Shown here in pieces: positions 50,005-59,024 of a stretch of DNA of 64,000 nucleotides. Origin of the DNA: Actinomycetes bacterium (GTDB lineage Bacteria; Actinomycetota; Acidimicrobiia; Acidimicrobiales; RAAP-2); assembly GCA_021806045.1 (NCBI GenBank), contig JAJZDI010000006.1, forward strand, positions 70,964 to 134,963, given 5' to 3'. Each line of letters begins with the position of its first letter. The stretch's first letter is position 1. A program made the translations under genes and the position numbers. A model generated the notes under the pieces. That model had not been told where the DNA came from. It did not search any database and saw nothing but the letters and a program-made list of their open reading frames with translations.

Positions 50005-50679
50005 ATGACCGGGGAACGTGGAGCAGCTACGAAGGATCGTGGGGGCGACGCCGCAAAGGGGGAGGTGCCGTCAGCGGGAGAGGTACTGTCCCGTCCGCCC
50101 ACCCCTCGGCGGTGCCTGCTGGTCCGGCACGGCGAGACGGAATGGAGCCGCACCGGCCGCCACACCGGCCGCACCGATGTGCCGTTGACCGACGAGGGAC
50201 GGGCCCAGGCCACCGCCCTCGCTCCCCGGCTCGCCGCGGAACTGGCCGGGGGACCCGTCCCCGTCGTCCTCACCAGCCCGCTGGCCCGGGCGGCCGACAC
50301 GTGCGCGCTTGCCGGACTGGGCGGGGGGGCAGAGACGGATGCTGACCTGGTGGAATGGGACTACGGCTCCTACGAGGGCCGCACGACGGCAGAGATCGTC
50401 GCAGGGCGGCCAGGATGGCACCTCTTCACCGACGGCGCGCCCGGGGGGGAGCAGCCAGGGGACGTCGGGGCTCGGGTCGACCGGGTCCTCCAACGCATCC
50501 GGGCGGTCGAGGGTGTGGTGGTGTGCGTCGCGCACGCGCACGTCCTCCGAGTCCTCGCCGCCCGGTGGATCGGAGCCGAACCCGTCTGGGGGCAGGCGTT
50601 CGTACTCGCCCCGACGTCGGTGAGCGAGCTGGGTTGGGAGCACGGCCGGCCCGTCGTCTGCCGGTGGAACGTGACGTGA
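50005..50679 (+). CDS. Histidine phosphatase superfamily protein
   Basis: Phosphoglycerate-mutase-like phosphatase, 224 aa. The phospho-accepting His42 lies in VRHGETEWS, the second catalytic His in VAHAHVLRVL, and the acid in VEWDYGSYEGR. It has a polar N-terminal lead of 35 residues. Substrate is open (sugar phosphates, phosphoglycerate derivatives, nucleotides). It is a single + gene between - strand genes. Confidence 0.88.
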   Translation: MTGERGAATKDRGGDAAKGEVPSAGEVLSRPPTPRRCLLVRHGETEWSRTGRHTGRTDVPLTDEGRAQATALAPRLAAELAGGPVPVVLTSPLARAADTCALAGLGGGAETDADLVEWDYGSYEGRTTAEIVAGRPGWHLFTDGAPGGEQPGDVGARVDRVLQRIRAVEGVVVCVAHAHVLRVLAARWIGAEPVWGQAFVLAPTSVSELGWEHGRPVVCRWNVT

Positions 50680-50717
50680 CCCTGCCACCTGCCGCCCGGT
50701 GCCTGCCGCCTGCCGGG

Positions 50718-51851
50718 CTAGGACCGCCTGGCGCCCGGATCGTGAGGCTGGCGGTCGACGGGGCGGGCGGGCTCCAGCAGCCCGCCGCGTCCCAGCTCCC
50801 GTGGGCCGGACCACGTGGCCGGCGGGGCGTCGACGATCCGGGCCAGCTCGTAGACGACCCCCTCGTAGTTGACCCGCCAGCCCCGGAAGTGCATCCACAT
50901 CTCGGTCCGCCGACGGCTGGTGGGTAGGCCCAGCTCGATCAGGTGGTCCACGGTGGCTTCGAATTCCTCCCGGGACAGCGCGATGGGGCTGTCGGGGTCG
51001 GGATCGGGGTCGAATCCGATCCCGGCCACGTGGGCGATGTCCCGCACTGCGGTGAAGCCCATGCGGACGCACATGCGCGCCTCCATGGGAGCGCCCTCGG
51101 GGTCCATGGCCAGGGTGAGGGCGGCGGCGTCCATCACGGCCAGCAGACTGACCACCCAGGAATTCCGGGATCGGGGGGAACGGAAGTAGAGAAGTGAGGG
51201 GTAGCTGGTATGGCTCTCGGCCACGTCAGCGGACCAGCGCTCCCAGTCGGCGAACAGGGCGGCCAGGTTGTCCACCAGCCCCACGAGCTGGTGGCGGGCC
51301 AGGATCTCGGGGCCCCATGCGGGGGCACCCGCCCGGCTCTCGAGCAGGGTGACGAGGGTCTCGCGCCGGTTGTAGGAGGCGTACAGGGCGGGAAGGTACG
51401 CGATCTCGAGGGCCACGAGGGTCAGACCGGCGCCGGCGGCTACGAAGCTGATGACCTGTGCCCCAGGTTGGTGGCCGGTGACGCTGCCCAGGGTGAAGAC
51501 GGACGATCCCGCCTGGTCGAAGGCAGTGGCGAAGCTGGTGGCACCGTCGCCCCACAGGAGTAGCGCGAAGCCGACGACGGTGAGGGCCATCCAGGACACG
51601 AGCAGGGCAACGAGGGCCACCGGCTCGGACAGCACGAGCAGCGCGTCCTGGGCGGCATACGTCCGCCGCAGGCGGGCCGCCCGGCGGAACCCCCGCCGGA
51701 CCAGGCGCATGGACAGTGTGGCGAGGCCGTGGGCCGGCGGGCGGGGGACGATCAGGACCCGGACGACGCCGCCGGCGGTGACGCCGAGGACGACGACCCC
51801 CACCACGATGAGGACGACCCGCGGCGCCACGGGTAGGACGGCGGCCGCCAC
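50718..51851 (-). CDS. Ion-channel-like membrane protein with C-terminal cytoplasmic domain
   Basis: 377 aa. Three strong hydrophobic segments (about 12-35, 73-100 and 129-155). The last two flank a loop SFATAFDQAGSSVFTLGSVTG that resembles a P-loop of two-helix ion channels, but the TVGYG-type filter is replaced by FTLGS. The 220-residue cytoplasmic part contains SHTSYPSLLYFRSPRSRNSW and MCVRMGFTAVRDIA. I do not know its function. GTG 51851 starts 12 nt after the Rrf2 gene, so they form an operon and the channel-like protein may be its target. Confidence 0.6.
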   Translation of the reverse strand: MAAAVLPVAPRVVLIVVGVVVLGVTAGGVVRVLIVPRPPAHGLATLSMRLVRRGFRRAARLRRTYAAQDALLVLSEPVALVALLVSWMALTVVGFALLLWGDGATSFATAFDQAGSSVFTLGSVTGHQPGAQVISFVAAGAGLTLVALEIAYLPALYASYNRRETLVTLLESRAGAPAWGPEILARHQLVGLVDNLAALFADWERWSADVAESHTSYPSLLYFRSPRSRNSWVVSLLAVMDAAALTLAMDPEGAPMEARMCVRMGFTAVRDIAHVAGIGFDPDPDPDSPIALSREEFEATVDHLIELGLPTSRRRTEMWMHFRGWRVNYEGVVYELARIVDAPPATWSGPRELGRGGLLEPARPVDRQPHDPGARRS

Positions 51852-51863
51852 GTCGCTGAGGGC

Positions 51864-52307
51864 TCAGTGGGAGGGCTCGGCCGGTGCCGTCCCGCGGGCT
51901 CGGGCGACCATGTCCGCCAGCGTGAAGGAGTCGAGGTGGCGCCGCATGTGCTCGCCGACGTCCGCCCACACGGCCAGCAGCACACACTGGCCCTCGTGGT
52001 CGCATGCCCCGTTCTCGTGGGGGGTGCCGAAGTCGCCCGCCACGATGGGGCCGTCGACCGCGCTCACGATCTGCGACAGGGTGATCTCCTCCGGCCGCCG
52101 GGCGAGCACGTAACCGCCGCCCACGCCCCGCTTGGAGCGGACGAGGCCGGCGCCCTTGAGAGCCAGGAGGATCTGCTCCAGGTACGGCTGGGGGAGCCCT
52201 GTTCGCTCTGCGATGTCGCGCACCGCGGTCGGCCCTTCGGTGTCCGCGTGCAGGGCCAGGGACAGGAGCGCCCTGCTCGCGTAGTCGCCTCGGGTCGATA
52301 CCTTCAC
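51864..52307 (-). CDS. Rrf2-family regulator with two conserved cysteines
   Basis: 147 aa. N-terminal winged helix (YASRALLSLALHADTEGPTAVR, PQPYLEQILLALKGAGLV, KRGVGGGYVLAR). Cys102-x5-Cys108 (CDHEGQC) lie where IscR/NsrR relatives bind an iron-sulfur cluster through three cysteines; the third is missing, though a nearby His or Glu could serve. It probably senses redox or nitrosative stress. A leaderless -10 (52319-52314) precedes the GTG. It is in an operon with the ion-channel-like gene. Confidence 0.87.
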   Translation of the reverse strand: MKVSTRGDYASRALLSLALHADTEGPTAVRDIAERTGLPQPYLEQILLALKGAGLVRSKRGVGGGYVLARRPEEITLSQIVSAVDGPIVAGDFGTPHENGACDHEGQCVLLAVWADVGEHMRRHLDSFTLADMVARARGTAPAEPSH

Positions 52308-52313
52308 GACGAC

Positions 52314-52319
52314 ATGCTA
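52314..52319 (-). promoter_or_regulatory. -10 element of a leaderless Rrf2-gene promoter
   Basis: TAGCAT on the minus strand lies exactly 6 nt before the GTG at 52307. Confidence 0.5.
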
Positions 52320-52375
52320 TTGCGCCACGGGGTGGGGACGCCCCTGGCGGCGCCGGCCCAGGTCAGTGGCCCAGG

Positions 52376-53050
52376 TCAGTGGCCGCCGAGCTTGCCGGAG
52401 GCGAGGTCCTCGGCCATGGCCCAGCCGAAGGCGACGAGCCGGTCGCCGTTCTCGACGTCGACGCCCTCGAAGAAGATGTGCAGGCCGTCGTCCACCTTCA
52501 CCTTGGGGCCGCCGAAGTCGAACCCCCCGCAGTCACTGCCGTCCCCGCCGAGCACGAACGTCCGGTCGTCGATCCGGTGCTCGGCACCGAAGCGCTTGGC
52601 CAGGCGGCGCCCCCAGGCGCGCTCCTCGCCCGTGGCCTTGCGGCCCGGCCCAGGTACGACGTCGGAGAGCCCGGTGAAGGCGCGGAAGCCCTCGGCACAC
52701 AGAAGGCGGGTCCCCACCAGTACATCCTCGTCCGGGAAGGCCAGCAGGGCCCGCCGGTACGTGTCGGCCATCAGCGCCCGCAGGACGGTGTCGGCCCGAG
52801 CGGTCCGATCGACCGTCCCGAGGCCGATGAGCAGGGACGGCGTCCCACCGATGCGCTCGAGAGTGGAGAAGGAGTAACCCCGGAGCTTGGCTCCCTCCCT
52901 GGCCCGTGTGACCAGGACCCACTCCTCACGCTGCTTGGACAGGAATCCGACGTCGTAGCGGGGCGATCGCTCAGCGCACAGGTCGGCCATCTCGGCCAGC
53001 TCCGTGTCGTTGAGCGCTGTGCAGTCCTTTGTTTCCACCTCTATCGACAT
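52376..53050 (-). CDS. Protein of unknown function
   Basis: 224 aa, soluble, no signal peptide or membrane helix. I do not recognise the family. Features are an acidic start with ALNDTELAEMADLCAERS, a central EEWVLVTRAREGAKLRGYSFSTL strand-rich part that faintly resembles a GNAT acetyltransferase core, and a C-terminal KVKVDDGLHIFFEGVDVENGDRLVAFGW. Codon use matches its neighbours. The ATG at 53050 follows a GAGGAG stretch about 19 nt upstream. It stands alone between rrf2 and dnaE. Confidence 0.7.
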   Translation of the reverse strand: MSIEVETKDCTALNDTELAEMADLCAERSPRYDVGFLSKQREEWVLVTRAREGAKLRGYSFSTLERIGGTPSLLIGLGTVDRTARADTVLRALMADTYRRALLAFPDEDVLVGTRLLCAEGFRAFTGLSDVVPGPGRKATGEERAWGRRLAKRFGAEHRIDDRTFVLGGDGSDCGGFDFGGPKVKVDDGLHIFFEGVDVENGDRLVAFGWAMAEDLASGKLGGH

Positions 53051-53353
53051 AGGCCCTTCTGTACTCCTCGGTTCCCCAGCGGCCGTGACCGCGCTCCCCC
53101 TCGACGTCCGGTGACGTGGTCGGTCACGGCGGTTCTGGCCTTCGCCACCGAAGGGGGTTGACCAATTTTACGGGATTCCGGGGGCGCTGTCCCAACCGGG
53201 GTCCAGATCACCCCCCAGCGCCGCACTCCGACGGCGATCGGAGGCGTGCCGTGTGGCGTTCCGGCCAGGGTCGATCCGTGCGGTGACACCATCCTCCGGA
53301 CCGCCCCGACCTGGGCATCTGCCGTACGGGGGACGCGGCCCGGGCACAGCAGT
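53051..53353. other. 303-nt non-coding interval before dnaE's end
   Basis: It holds the likely promoter and a leader of about 110 nt for the unknown protein, including the inverted repeat GTGAC-N7-GTCAC near 53112-53128, and a small A/T-rich patch at 53163-53171. No gene or strong terminator was seen near the dnaE stop. Confidence 0.5.
53165..53193 (-). promoter_or_regulatory. Promoter of the unknown protein gene
   Basis: On the minus strand GGGACA (53193-53188) and TAAAAT (53170-53165) are spaced by 17 bp. TAAAAT is among the most A/T-rich hexamers in the window. Confidence 0.45.
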
Positions 53354-56300
53354 TCAGACCAGGATGGCCTCGGGCCCGAGGAGGACACGCAGCTCGCCGA
53401 CCAGCCCTCTCCTGCTGTCGACGTTGCAGGTCGGCGGCAGGCGCAGCACCTTGTCCCCCAGGTGGAGGAGGACGGTGGCGTCCCCGGGATGGTCCGCCAG
53501 GATTCGCTTCAGCTCGTTCACGGTCGAATCGGTGAGGGCGTGGAGGGGGAGCCGCACCCGTAGCTCGGCCGATGCGCCGGTGGGGGCCAGTTCGGGCCGG
53601 GAGACCTCCATGCAGATCAGCTTGACCCGGTCGTCCCGGAAGTCCACCCGACCCTTCACCACCACGATGGCGTCGTCCTCGAGCATGGGCCCGTACTCGG
53701 CCATGGCCTTCGGGAACACGAACACCTCCACGCCGGCCTGGAGGTCCTCCAGGGTGAAGGTGGCCATGAAGTCGCCCTTCTTCGTGTAGCGGCGCGACAG
53801 TTCGGTCACCACCCCGCCCACCGTCCTGATCTGGCCCTCTGAGCCCCCGCCGAAGGCGGTACCGCCGCCGACATCCGGGTCGGCGTCGAGCAATTGGGCG
53901 ACGGTGGTGTCGGCATAGCGGGCCAGTGACGCCTCCAGGCCCATGAGGGGGTGGTCGGAGACGTAGAGGCCGAGCATCTCCTTTTCGGCGGCGAGCTGTT
54001 GGGACTTGTCGAACTCGACCTCGGGTATGGAGACGTCGATGTCGCCGAACCCCACCGGTCCCGAGCCGTCGTCGTCCTCCAGGGTGGAGAACAGGGACAT
54101 GACGCCCACATCGTGCTCGCGGCGCCGCTCCAGGATGCGGTCCACGATCTCCTCGAAGGCCAGCAGGAGGCCGCGGCGGGGGTGGCCGAGCGAGTCGAAG
54201 GCGCCCGCCTTGATCAGCGACTCGATGGTGCGCTTGTTGAGCACCTGGGGGTCGACCCGGCGTACGAAGTCGGCGAAGTCGATGAAGGGGCCGTTCTCGT
54301 CCCGCTCGGCGACGATGAGGGACACCAGACCCTCGCCCACATTGCGAATGGCCGACAGACCGAAGGTGATGGCGCCCGGGCCCCGGGTGGCCGGATCGGT
54401 CGACGAGAAGTCGGCCGCGAACTCCGACTCGGAGCGGTTCACGTCCGGGACCAGCACCTGGATCCCCATGGCTCGGCACTCGGCCAGGTAGACGGCCGTC
54501 TTGTCCTTGTTGTCCTTGACCGATGTGAGTAGGGCGGCCAGGTACTCCACCGGGTAGTGGGCCTTCAGCCAGGCCGTCTGGTAGGCGACCATCCCGTAGC
54601 CGTAGGAGTGGGATTTGTTGAAGGCGTAGTCGGCGAACGGTTCGATGATGTCGAAGAGCTGGGTGCCGATCGCCTCGCCGTAGCCGGTGGCTGCACACCC
54701 CGCCACGAACTTCTCCCGTTCCTTGGCGATGAGTGCCCGGATCTTCTTACCGCACGCCTTCCGCAGGTTGTCCGCCTCGGCCAGCGAGTAGCCGGCGAAC
54801 TTCTGGGCCACCCGCATGACCGACTCCTGGTAGATCATGAGACCGTAGGTGCTGGCCAGGATCTCCTCCAGGTCCGGATGGATATAGGTCACCGGCTGGC
54901 GGCCGTTCTTCCGGTCGGCGTAGTCCTTGTGCATGTTGTTCGCCATCGGACCTGGCCGGTAGAGGGCGACGAGGGCGGCCACGTCGTCGAAGGTGGTCGG
55001 GGCCAGGGAGCGCATGAGGGAGCGCATCGGTCCGCCTTCGAGTTGGAAGACGCCCATCGAGTCACCCCGCCGGAGCATCACGAACGTGTCCTCGTCGTCG
55101 AGCGGGAGGTGGTCGATGTCGGGCCGCTCCCCGGTCGACCGCTCGATCAGGTCGAGGGCACGCTCGATGACCGAGAGGTTGCGCAGCCCGAGGAAGTCCA
55201 TCTTCAGGAGGCCCAGCTCCTCGACGCCGTGCATCTCGTACTGGGTGACGACGGGGGAGTCGGTCGGGTCGCTGCCGCCGTCCGGCTTGCGCTGGATGGG
55301 CACGTACTCGGTGAGGGGCTCGTCGGTGATGACCACGGCGGCGGCGTGGATGGAGTCCTGGCGGCGGAGGCCCTCGAGTCCCCGGGCCACGTCGATGACC
55401 GCCTTGGCGTTGTCGTCGCCCGCGTACATGTCGCGCAGTTCGGCGGCGGCCGCATAGCCGTCCTCGTAGCCGTCAGTCTTCTCCAGGCAGGCGGCGAGCG
55501 GGGTGTCGCGCCCCATGATCAGGGGGGGCATGGCCTTGGCGATGCGGTCGCCGACCCCGTAGTCGTAGCCCAGCACCCGTGCGGCGTCCCGCACGGCGGC
55601 ACGGGCCTTGATGGTGGAGAAGGTGACGATCTGGGCCACGTGGTCATTGCCGTAGCGCTCGGCCGCGTAGCGGATCATCTCGCCCCGGTAGCGCTCGTCG
55701 AAGTCCATGTCGATGTCGGGCATCTGGATGCGGCCCGGGTTCAGGAAGCGCTCGAAGAGGAGGTCGTAGCGGATGGGGTCGAGGTCGACGATCCTCAGGC
55801 AGTAGGCGACGCAGCACCCGGCGGCCGACCCCCGACCGGGCCCGACCCGGATACCACGGGTGTGGGCGAAGTGGATGAGGTCCCACACGACGAGGAAGTA
55901 GGCGGAGAACCCCATCTGGGCGATCACGCCGAGCTCGTAGTCGAGACGCTCGACGACCTCGGGGGGCAGGGGTGTGCCGTAGCGCTCGGCCGCCCCTTCG
56001 TAGGCCAGGTGGCGCAGGTACTTGGTGGCCCGCTCGTCGTACGCGTCGCCGGTGAACTCGTCGGGCACCGGGAATTTCGGCAGGCTCACCCGCCCGAAGG
56101 GGATCTCGACGTTGGCCCGCTCGGCGATGAGGAGCGTGTTGTCGCAGGCCTCGGGCAGCTCGGCGAAGAGGGTGCGCATCTCGGCGGCCGTCTTCAGGTA
56201 GTGCTCCTGGCCCTCGAACTTGAAGCGCTTGGGGTCGTCGATCCGGGCGCCCGTCTGCACGCACAGCAGGGCGTCGTGGGCCACATGGTCCTCACGGTGG

Positions 56301-56974
56301 GTGTAGTGGCTGTCGTTGGTGGCGAGCAGGGGCGCCCCGATCCGCCTGGCGATCTCGACGAGGGCCGGGTTCGTCTTGTGCTGCTCGGGCAGGCCGTGAT
56401 CCTGGAGCTCGACGAAGAGGTTGTCGCGCCCGAAGATGTCCTGGAGGCGGCCGGCCAGGCGTTGGGCCCGTTCCTCGTCGCCGGCCAGGAGGGCCTGGAG
56501 GACGACCCCGCCGAGGCAGCCGGTGGTGGCGATGAGACCCTCGTGGTGCCGCTCGAGCAGTTCCCAGTCGAGGCGCGGCTTGTAGTAGTAGCCCTCCAGG
56601 TAGGCCGCCGACGAGAGCTTCATGAGGTTGCGGTAGCCCTCGGTCGACTCGGCCAGGAGGGTCAGGTGGTAGTAGAGCTTCTCGCCGCCCTCGACATCGC
56701 CGCCCGTGTCGTCCACCCGCCCGCGGCGGACCGGACGATCGAGGCGGGACTCGGCCGCCATGTAGGCCTCGGTGCCGATGACCGGGTTGATGCCTGCCTC
56801 TCGGCAGGCCGCATAGAAGTCGAGGACCCCGTACATGTTGCCGTGGTCGGTGATGCCCAACGCCGGCATGCCGTCCTCCACGGCCGCCCGGACCAGGTCC
56901 TTGACCCGCGCCGCCCCGTCGAGCATGGAGAACTCGGTGTGGGTGTGGAGGTGGGTGAACGATCGACTCGCCAA
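53354..56974 (-). CDS. dnaE: DNA polymerase III alpha subunit (DnaE1)
   Basis: Replicative polymerase, 1206 aa. The N-terminal PHP domain keeps metal-type residues (HLHTHTEFSMLDGAARVKDL, ITDHGNMYG), which in actinobacterial DnaE1 gives proofreading activity. The catalytic acids lie in MPDIDMDFDERYRGE near residue 420. Helix-hairpin-helix and OB-fold parts follow (LEDLQAGVEVFVFPKAM). The start is a TTG at 56974 that gives the usual short lead; no better start is in frame. No intein interrupts it. Confidence 0.95.
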   Translation of the reverse strand: MASRSFTHLHTHTEFSMLDGAARVKDLVRAAVEDGMPALGITDHGNMYGVLDFYAACREAGINPVIGTEAYMAAESRLDRPVRRGRVDDTGGDVEGGEKLYYHLTLLAESTEGYRNLMKLSSAAYLEGYYYKPRLDWELLERHHEGLIATTGCLGGVVLQALLAGDEERAQRLAGRLQDIFGRDNLFVELQDHGLPEQHKTNPALVEIARRIGAPLLATNDSHYTHREDHVAHDALLCVQTGARIDDPKRFKFEGQEHYLKTAAEMRTLFAELPEACDNTLLIAERANVEIPFGRVSLPKFPVPDEFTGDAYDERATKYLRHLAYEGAAERYGTPLPPEVVERLDYELGVIAQMGFSAYFLVVWDLIHFAHTRGIRVGPGRGSAAGCCVAYCLRIVDLDPIRYDLLFERFLNPGRIQMPDIDMDFDERYRGEMIRYAAERYGNDHVAQIVTFSTIKARAAVRDAARVLGYDYGVGDRIAKAMPPLIMGRDTPLAACLEKTDGYEDGYAAAAELRDMYAGDDNAKAVIDVARGLEGLRRQDSIHAAAVVITDEPLTEYVPIQRKPDGGSDPTDSPVVTQYEMHGVEELGLLKMDFLGLRNLSVIERALDLIERSTGERPDIDHLPLDDEDTFVMLRRGDSMGVFQLEGGPMRSLMRSLAPTTFDDVAALVALYRPGPMANNMHKDYADRKNGRQPVTYIHPDLEEILASTYGLMIYQESVMRVAQKFAGYSLAEADNLRKACGKKIRALIAKEREKFVAGCAATGYGEAIGTQLFDIIEPFADYAFNKSHSYGYGMVAYQTAWLKAHYPVEYLAALLTSVKDNKDKTAVYLAECRAMGIQVLVPDVNRSESEFAADFSSTDPATRGPGAITFGLSAIRNVGEGLVSLIVAERDENGPFIDFADFVRRVDPQVLNKRTIESLIKAGAFDSLGHPRRGLLLAFEEIVDRILERRREHDVGVMSLFSTLEDDDGSGPVGFGDIDVSIPEVEFDKSQQLAAEKEMLGLYVSDHPLMGLEASLARYADTTVAQLLDADPDVGGGTAFGGGSEGQIRTVGGVVTELSRRYTKKGDFMATFTLEDLQAGVEVFVFPKAMAEYGPMLEDDAIVVVKGRVDFRDDRVKLICMEVSRPELAPTGASAELRVRLPLHALTDSTVNELKRILADHPGDATVLLHLGDKVLRLPPTCNVDSRRGLVGELRVLLGPEAILV

Positions 56975-57202
56975 TGGTGCTCCCGTATGCCTTGCCTACT
57001 GCGCTCCCTGCCCCGTCTCCCCCGAACGGGAGGCGTGACTGTCGACGTGGTCCCGTGGCCCGCACCCGGGATCCTCCGCACCTCGGGTGTCGTCCGACCG
57101 GGCGCACGTGCCACAGGGGCCAGCCGAACTACAGCGATGTCATTCCGACCATAGCGCGCCCGGCGGGCCGGCCGGAGGCCGTTCGGGAACGGCCGACGAT
57201 CC

Positions 57203-57772
57203 TCAGAGGTACGTTCCGGGCCGAGCCGTCATCGGCTCCGAACCGGGCCCGAGTGCACGCTGGCGCATCTCGTCGAGCTGGGCCCGGGCGGCCACCTGTT
57301 GGGCGACGAGGGCGGCCTGGATCCCGTGGAAGAGCCCTTCGAGCCATCCGACCAGTTGGGCTTGGGCGATCCGGAGCTCGGCCTCGGACGGCACGGCGTC
57401 GCCGAAGGGGATGGCCATGCGGTCGAGCTCGGCGACGAGATCCTCGGACAGGCCGTCGGACAGCTCCCTCACCGACTGCTCGTAGATCTCGCGGAGCCGC
57501 TGGCGCCCCGCTTCGTCGAGGGGCGACTGGCGGACCTCGTCGAGCAGTTGCTTCACCATGGTCCCGATGCGGAGCACCTTGCCCGGTTGGGCGATGGACT
57601 CGGTGGCTCCCTCCTCCGACGCCACGTCCTCGCTCCCGTGGGCCGGCTCGGCCCCGTCGGTGCCGGGGAGCGGGGTTCCGGCCACACGTCCAGCACCGTC
57701 GACGATCTCCGGCCGGACCACGGTCTCGATCCCCGTCTCGTCGTCGATGCGATCTTCGGATTCGGATGTCAT
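57203..57772 (-). CDS. bpa: Bacterial proteasome activator
   Basis: ATP-independent ring that opens the 20S proteasome in actinobacteria (Mycobacterium Rv3780 family, DUF2587). 189 aa: an acidic disordered N-terminus of about 60 residues, then the four-helix core (VLRIGTMVKQLLDEVRQSPL, IPFGDAVPSEAELRIAQAQL, LVGWLEGLFHGIQAALVAQQ), and a C-terminal Gly-Thr-Tyr-Leu that stands for the Gly-Gln-Tyr-Leu gate-opening motif. The ATG lies 2 nt after the phosphodiesterase stop. Its presence implies a proteasome elsewhere in the genome. Confidence 0.9.
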   Translation of the reverse strand: MTSESEDRIDDETGIETVVRPEIVDGAGRVAGTPLPGTDGAEPAHGSEDVASEEGATESIAQPGKVLRIGTMVKQLLDEVRQSPLDEAGRQRLREIYEQSVRELSDGLSEDLVAELDRMAIPFGDAVPSEAELRIAQAQLVGWLEGLFHGIQAALVAQQVAARAQLDEMRQRALGPGSEPMTARPGTYL

Positions 57773-57774
57773 GG

Positions 57775-58977
57775 TCAGATGTTGCCACCCCGGGGGCCCG
57801 GACCCACCGCCAGGAGCGGGACCTGCATCTCCGCCGGCGTCAGCGAGCCGTGGCGGGCCGCCAGGCTCGTCTCTCCCGTGTCGGCGGGGTCGAGCACGGC
57901 CACCGGTTGGTGCGGGACCACGGCGACGTCTCCCAGCCGGGAGGCGACCTCCGGGGACAGCGGCCCCCCGAACCAGCCGGCCTCCTCGATCTCGGTGCGG
58001 GTGTGGACCCACGCGACCTCGGAGAAGGCGTCGAGTGCGGCGCCCAGGAGATCGTCAGCGGCGCCGTCACGGGCGTGGAACCAGCGGAACCGCCCCTCGC
58101 CGCTGACCAGCCGGGTGGCACGGAGCACCGCAGGCGGGGGCAGGAGCACCTGGGCTCCGACCTCGACCTGGCCATGGTCGGCCGTCACCACCAGGACGCC
58201 GTCATCGGGCAGCGTGTCGGCGATGGCCGCCACCAGCTGGTCGACGGCATGCATCTCGGCGTCGTACCAGGGGCCGAAACCCCGGTCGTGCGCAACCTTG
58301 TCGATACCGTCGTAGTACACGTGGACGAGCCGGCAGCCGGTGGCGAGCAGCTCGGCCACCTGGGGCGGGATCGACGAGGAGACCTTGTAGCCGTAGACGG
58401 GTGACGTGCCGATCTGGGCGACGGTGAACCCCGTCTGGGCGAAGCCGTCGCGGGTGACCACGGGGACGGGCCCTTCGAATCCGGCGAACGTCGGCAGCGG
58501 CTGGACGGTCCGGGCAGGGAGCTCACGTCGGGCGTCCCTCGGTGAGCAGGCCCCCACCTGCCACCGGAGCACGTTGAAGACCTCGCCTTCCGGCGTCGCC
58601 ATCCTGTACCCCAGGATCCCGTGCCCGCACGGTGGCCGGCCGGTACCGATGGAGGTCAACGCCGTCGCCGTGGTCGACGGGGCGACCGAGGTGATGGGCC
58701 GGTCGATGCCACGTGCCGACGTCAGGGTCGGGGCCAGGTCGGACCGCTCGAGCAATTGGTTCCATCCCAGGCCGTCGAGGACCAGCAGCACGACCTGGCG
58801 GGCGCCGACGACGCCTTCGGGCAGCCAGTCGGGCACGGGGGCGAGCTCGGCCGGTCCGCTGGTGGCTGCCAGGATGGCCGGGGCGACGTTCGCGATGCAC
58901 CCGCCCGCGTAGTCGGGCAGGACCGGAATGGGTGCCGCGGCGGTGCCGCTGCCCGGCGGCTGGTCGTGACGTGCCAC
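57775..58977 (-). CDS. Type I phosphodiesterase/nucleotide pyrophosphatase family protein
   Basis: Alkaline-phosphatase superfamily metal hydrolase, 400 aa. VLLVLDGLGWNQL gives the first metal Asp, APSTTATALTSIGTG the nucleophile Thr, YYDGIDKVAHDRG and VVTADHGQVEVG the remaining metal ligands. No clear signal peptide, so it is probably cytoplasmic. Substrate unknown. The GTG is set by a leaderless -10 6 nt upstream. It is co-transcribed with bpa, a pairing I also recall in other actinobacteria but cannot confirm here. Confidence 0.85.
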   Translation of the reverse strand: MARHDQPPGSGTAAAPIPVLPDYAGGCIANVAPAILAATSGPAELAPVPDWLPEGVVGARQVVLLVLDGLGWNQLLERSDLAPTLTSARGIDRPITSVAPSTTATALTSIGTGRPPCGHGILGYRMATPEGEVFNVLRWQVGACSPRDARRELPARTVQPLPTFAGFEGPVPVVTRDGFAQTGFTVAQIGTSPVYGYKVSSSIPPQVAELLATGCRLVHVYYDGIDKVAHDRGFGPWYDAEMHAVDQLVAAIADTLPDDGVLVVTADHGQVEVGAQVLLPPPAVLRATRLVSGEGRFRWFHARDGAADDLLGAALDAFSEVAWVHTRTEIEEAGWFGGPLSPEVASRLGDVAVVPHQPVAVLDPADTGETSLAARHGSLTPAEMQVPLLAVGPGPRGGNI

Positions 58978-58983
58978 AGTCCG

Positions 58984-58989
58984 ACTCTA
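58984..58989 (-). promoter_or_regulatory. -10 element of a leaderless phosphodiesterase promoter
   Basis: TAGAGT on the minus strand lies exactly 6 nt before the GTG at 58977. Confidence 0.5.
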
Positions 58990-59024
58990 GGACCCCACGA
59001 TGCGGGGAACGCGCGCTGCGGGCG

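Noticed and set aside
53188-53215. GGGGT-N7-ACCCC hairpin as dnaE terminator
   Set aside because: Only a 5-bp stem and no T run; it also lies by the predicted promoter of the neighbouring gene.
54557-57154. 865-codon open frame on + opposite dnaE
   Set aside because: It mirrors dnaE codon for codon; its composition (Val, Gly, His, Asp, Glu-rich) is typical of an antisense frame in high-GC DNA, and the - strand protein is an unmistakable DnaE.
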